DNA from: Helicobacteraceae bacterium
GTDB lineage: Bacteria; Campylobacterota; Campylobacteria; Campylobacterales; Sulfurimonadaceae
Length of the DNA stretch: 9,856 bases
Assembly: GCA_015489055.1 (NCBI GenBank)
Contig: WFMO01000259.1
Span: 1 to 9,856 of the forward strand
Direction: 5' to 3'
Of this stretch, positions 7,929 to 9,856 are shown piece by piece (the stretch's first letter is position 1; each line of letters starts with the position of its first letter). Made by a program: the position numbers and the translations under genes. The notes under the pieces are model-generated. The model made no database searches. It was not told where the DNA came from and worked only from the letters and a program-made list of their open reading frames with translations.

Positions 7929-9316
7929 AAACTAGAATAGAAAAAGACACTATGGGAGAGATTGAGGTTCCATATGATGCATATTGGGGCGCACAAACAC
8001 AACGCTCTGTTGAGAACTTTAAGATAGGTGAAGAGACTATGCCGTATGAAATAACTCGTGCATTTTCATATTTGAAAAAAGCTGTAGCACTGGTTAATAA
8101 GGACTTAGGAAAGTTAGATGCAAAAAAAGCTGATGCAATTGCTAAGGCAGCAGATGAGATGTTGGCTGGAAAATTGGATGGTAATTACCCTCTTGTCGTC
8201 TGGCAGACAGGTTCAGGAACTCAATCTAACATGAACAATAACGAAGTTCTGGCAAATAGAGCCACGGAGATTTTAGGCGGTGATTATAAAACACAGAAGC
8301 TGGTTCATCCAAATGATGATGTTAATAAATCACAAAGTTCCAATGATACGTATCCAACCGCTTTGCATGTAGCGTCTGTAATCTCTATTGAAGAAAGATT
8401 GCTTCCCGCAATTGTTAAACTTAAAAATACTCTTGATGAAAAAAGTATAGAATTTAAAGATGTGGTAAAGATAGGCAGAACACACCTTCAAGATGCTACG
8501 CCTATTACACTGGGACAAGAGATAAGCGGTTGGGCAGAAATGCTCAATAAATGTGAAAGCATGATTAAGGCCGCATTAGATCCAGTTAGAGAGTTGGCTA
8601 TTGGCGGAACAGCCGTAGGAACAGGGCTTAATGCACATCCTGAGCTAGGCGAGCGTGTCGCTAAAAAGCTCTCAGAATTAACAGGACATCAGTTTGTAAC
8701 TGCTCCAAATAAATTTCATGCACTAACATCGCATGATGCGCTTGTGTTTGCCCACGGTGCTTTAAAAGCGCTTGCAGCAGATATGATGAAAATTGCCAAT
8801 GACGTTAGATGGTTGGCAAGTGGTCCGCGATGCGGTTTAGGCGAGATTGAAATACCTGCAAACGAACCGGGAAGTTCTATTATGCCTGGTAAGGTAAATC
8901 CTACACAAAGCGAAGCCGTTACTATGGTTGCATGCCAAGTTATGGGCAATGATGCAACAATCGGTTTTGCCGCAAGCCAGGGTAATTTTGAGTTAAATGT
9001 ATTTAAGCCTGTTATCGCATACGATTTCTTACAGTCATCAAGACTTTTAGCTGATTCGATAATATCATTTAACGATCACGCAGCAATAGGCATTAAAGCC
9101 AATCTTGATAAAATAGATCATTATCTTCATGATTCATTAATGCTAGTTACCGCGCTTAATCCTCATATAGGCTATGAAAATTCAGCTAAAATTGCTAAAA
9201 CTGCTCATCAAAACGGTACGACTTTAAAAGAGGAAGCTGTTAAGCTAGGTTTTTTAACCGCAGAAGAATTTGATAGGTATGTTGTACCAAAAAATATGAT
9301 TAAGCCGACAAAATAA
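7925..9316 (+). CDS. fumC: Class II fumarate hydratase (fumarase C)
   Basis: Reversible hydration of fumarate to malate, without an iron-sulfur cluster; family members are homotetramers. The 463-residue length is standard. Visible signatures are [36 protein letters not shown] with His187, and the superfamily signature [11 protein letters not shown] with Ser317-Ser318 and Lys323, the loop that carries the catalytic serine in FumC. These features favour fumarase over aspartase or argininosuccinate lyase, and the mdh-sucC context agrees. The start ATG overlaps the mdh stop. A strong AAGGAGA (7908-7914) inside the last mdh codons, 10 nt upstream, supports independent ribosome loading as well as coupling. 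Many Campylobacter and Helicobacter genomes also use FumC. Confidence 0.96.
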   Translation: MKTRIEKDTMGEIEVPYDAYWGAQTQRSVENFKIGEETMPYEITRAFSYLKKAVALVNKDLGKLDAKKADAIAKAADEMLAGKLDGNYPLVVWQTGSGTQSNMNNNEVLANRATEILGGDYKTQKLVHPNDDVNKSQSSNDTYPTALHVASVISIEERLLPAIVKLKNTLDEKSIEFKDVVKIGRTHLQDATPITLGQEISGWAEMLNKCESMIKAALDPVRELAIGGTAVGTGLNAHPELGERVAKKLSELTGHQFVTAPNKFHALTSHDALVFAHGALKALAADMMKIANDVRWLASGPRCGLGEIEIPANEPGSSIMPGKVNPTQSEAVTMVACQVMGNDATIGFAASQGNFELNVFKPVIAYDFLQSSRLLADSIISFNDHAAIGIKANLDKIDHYLHDSLMLVTALNPHIGYENSAKIAKTAHQNGTTLKEEAVKLGFLTAEEFDRYVVPKNMIKPTK

Positions 9317-9342
9317 TTTAACTAATTCAAGGAGATATATAT

Positions 9343-9856
9343 ATGAATATACATGAATATCAAGCAAAACAGATTTTTGCAAAATATAGTGTACCTACAC
9401 CAAGAGGTATTGTTGCCAATACACCAGATCAAGCTGCGGCTAATGCGGCTGAATTAGGAGGCAGTGTTTGGGTTGTAAAAGCTCAAATACATGCCGGAGG
9501 TCGTGGTCTTGGCGGTGGTGTGAAGCTGGCACATTCTGTAGAAGAAGTCAGACAATTAGCAAGTGAAATCTTGGGTATGAATCTTGTAACTCATCAAACA
9601 GGTCCACAAGGAAGAAGAGTTCATAAGGTGTATATTGAAGAGGGCGCTGACATCCAAGATGAATTTTATCTTGGCGTTGTTTTAGATCGTGCAAAAGAGA
9701 TGCCTGTTATCATGGCTTCTACCGAGGGTGGTATGGAGATAGAAAAAGTTGCACAAGAGACACCTGATAAAATTATTAAGGTGGCTGTTGATCCTACTAT
9801 TGGTTTTCAGGGTTTTCATGGACGAGAATTGGTTTACGGTCTAGGCATTACTGACC
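9343..9856 (+). CDS. sucC: Succinate-CoA ligase (ADP/GDP-forming) beta subunit, N-terminal 171 residues (3' end cut)
   Basis: SucC pairs with SucD to interconvert succinate plus CoA and succinyl-CoA with nucleotide. The frame is open to the window end with no stop. The N-terminus MNIHEYQAKQIFAKYSVPTP is the classic SucC opening. The ATP-grasp nucleotide-binding segment VVKAQIHAGGRG and its glycine-rich continuation follow at about residues 46-61, and later EEGADIQDEFYLGVVLDR matches the family. The start ATG has a strong AAGGAGAT (9329-9336), separated by a short AT dinucleotide run. It lies 26 nt after fumC with no terminator between, so it belongs to the same operon. The alpha subunit sucD is expected just downstream, and in related genomes oor (2-oxoglutarate oxidoreductase) genes follow; neither is visible here. 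Confidence 0.95.
   Translation, partial: MNIHEYQAKQIFAKYSVPTPRGIVANTPDQAAANAAELGGSVWVVKAQIHAGGRGLGGGVKLAHSVEEVRQLASEILGMNLVTHQTGPQGRRVHKVYIEEGADIQDEFYLGVVLDRAKEMPVIMASTEGGMEIEKVAQETPDKIIKVAVDPTIGFQGFHGRELVYGLGITD

Noticed and set aside
7748..8002. 84-residue minus-strand open frame across the mdh-fumC junction
   Set aside because: It would run opposite two well-supported genes, and its composition reflects their reverse complement.
9335..9344. AT dinucleotide run between the sucC ribosome site and start, as a possible phase-variable spacer
   Set aside because: Only five repeat units, ordinary in AT-rich leaders, and a housekeeping gene is an unlikely target for switching.

Overview
The window reads as ordinary chromosome of a Campylobacterota (epsilonproteobacterial) species, probably a Sulfurimonas-like, AT-rich chemolithotroph. 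The grounds are gene order and protein style: secA is followed directly by a LolC/E-type permease, an AsmA/YhdP-like giant sits against mltG, and mdh runs into sucC, all arrangements I associate with this phylum. The genus is an inference. No tRNA, rRNA, CRISPR array, insertion sequence, phage gene or foreign island was found.

Layout, left to right. (1) 1-2783, plus strand: the 3' part of secA, then a LolC/LolE-family permease whose TTG start overlaps the secA stop (TTGA). (2) 2795-5965, minus strand: one 1056-codon gene for an AsmA/YhdP-like (DUF3971-type) membrane-anchored protein. It converges on the permease gene 11 nt away, over a perfect 12-bp inverted repeat (2789-2829). (3) 5898-6839, plus strand: mltG, whose first 68 bp are the first 68 bp of the minus-strand gene read on the other strand. 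(4) 6840-6962: a 123-nt spacer with a weak hairpin and a candidate extended -10 promoter. (5) 6963-9856, plus strand: mdh, fumC (ATGA overlap) and the 5' part of sucC (26-nt gap), a tight operon.

Two themes. The left two thirds is cell-envelope assembly: SecA drives preproteins through SecYEG, the LolC/E protein releases lipoproteins from the inner membrane, the AsmA-like protein probably bridges the envelope for lipid traffic, and MltG cuts nascent peptidoglycan. The right third is central carbon metabolism: malate dehydrogenase, class II fumarase and succinyl-CoA synthetase beta catalyse steps linking oxaloacetate, malate, fumarate and succinate/succinyl-CoA. They could run oxidatively or reductively; the window cannot say which. 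G+C differs visibly: the 60 bases from 3601 hold 15 G+C, the 60 from 7201 hold 29.

I found no previously undescribed system. The most interesting structure is the head-to-head overlap of mltG and the AsmA-like gene, where each gene's best promoter candidate lies inside the other's coding sequence and one A8/T8 tract is shared by both reading frames.
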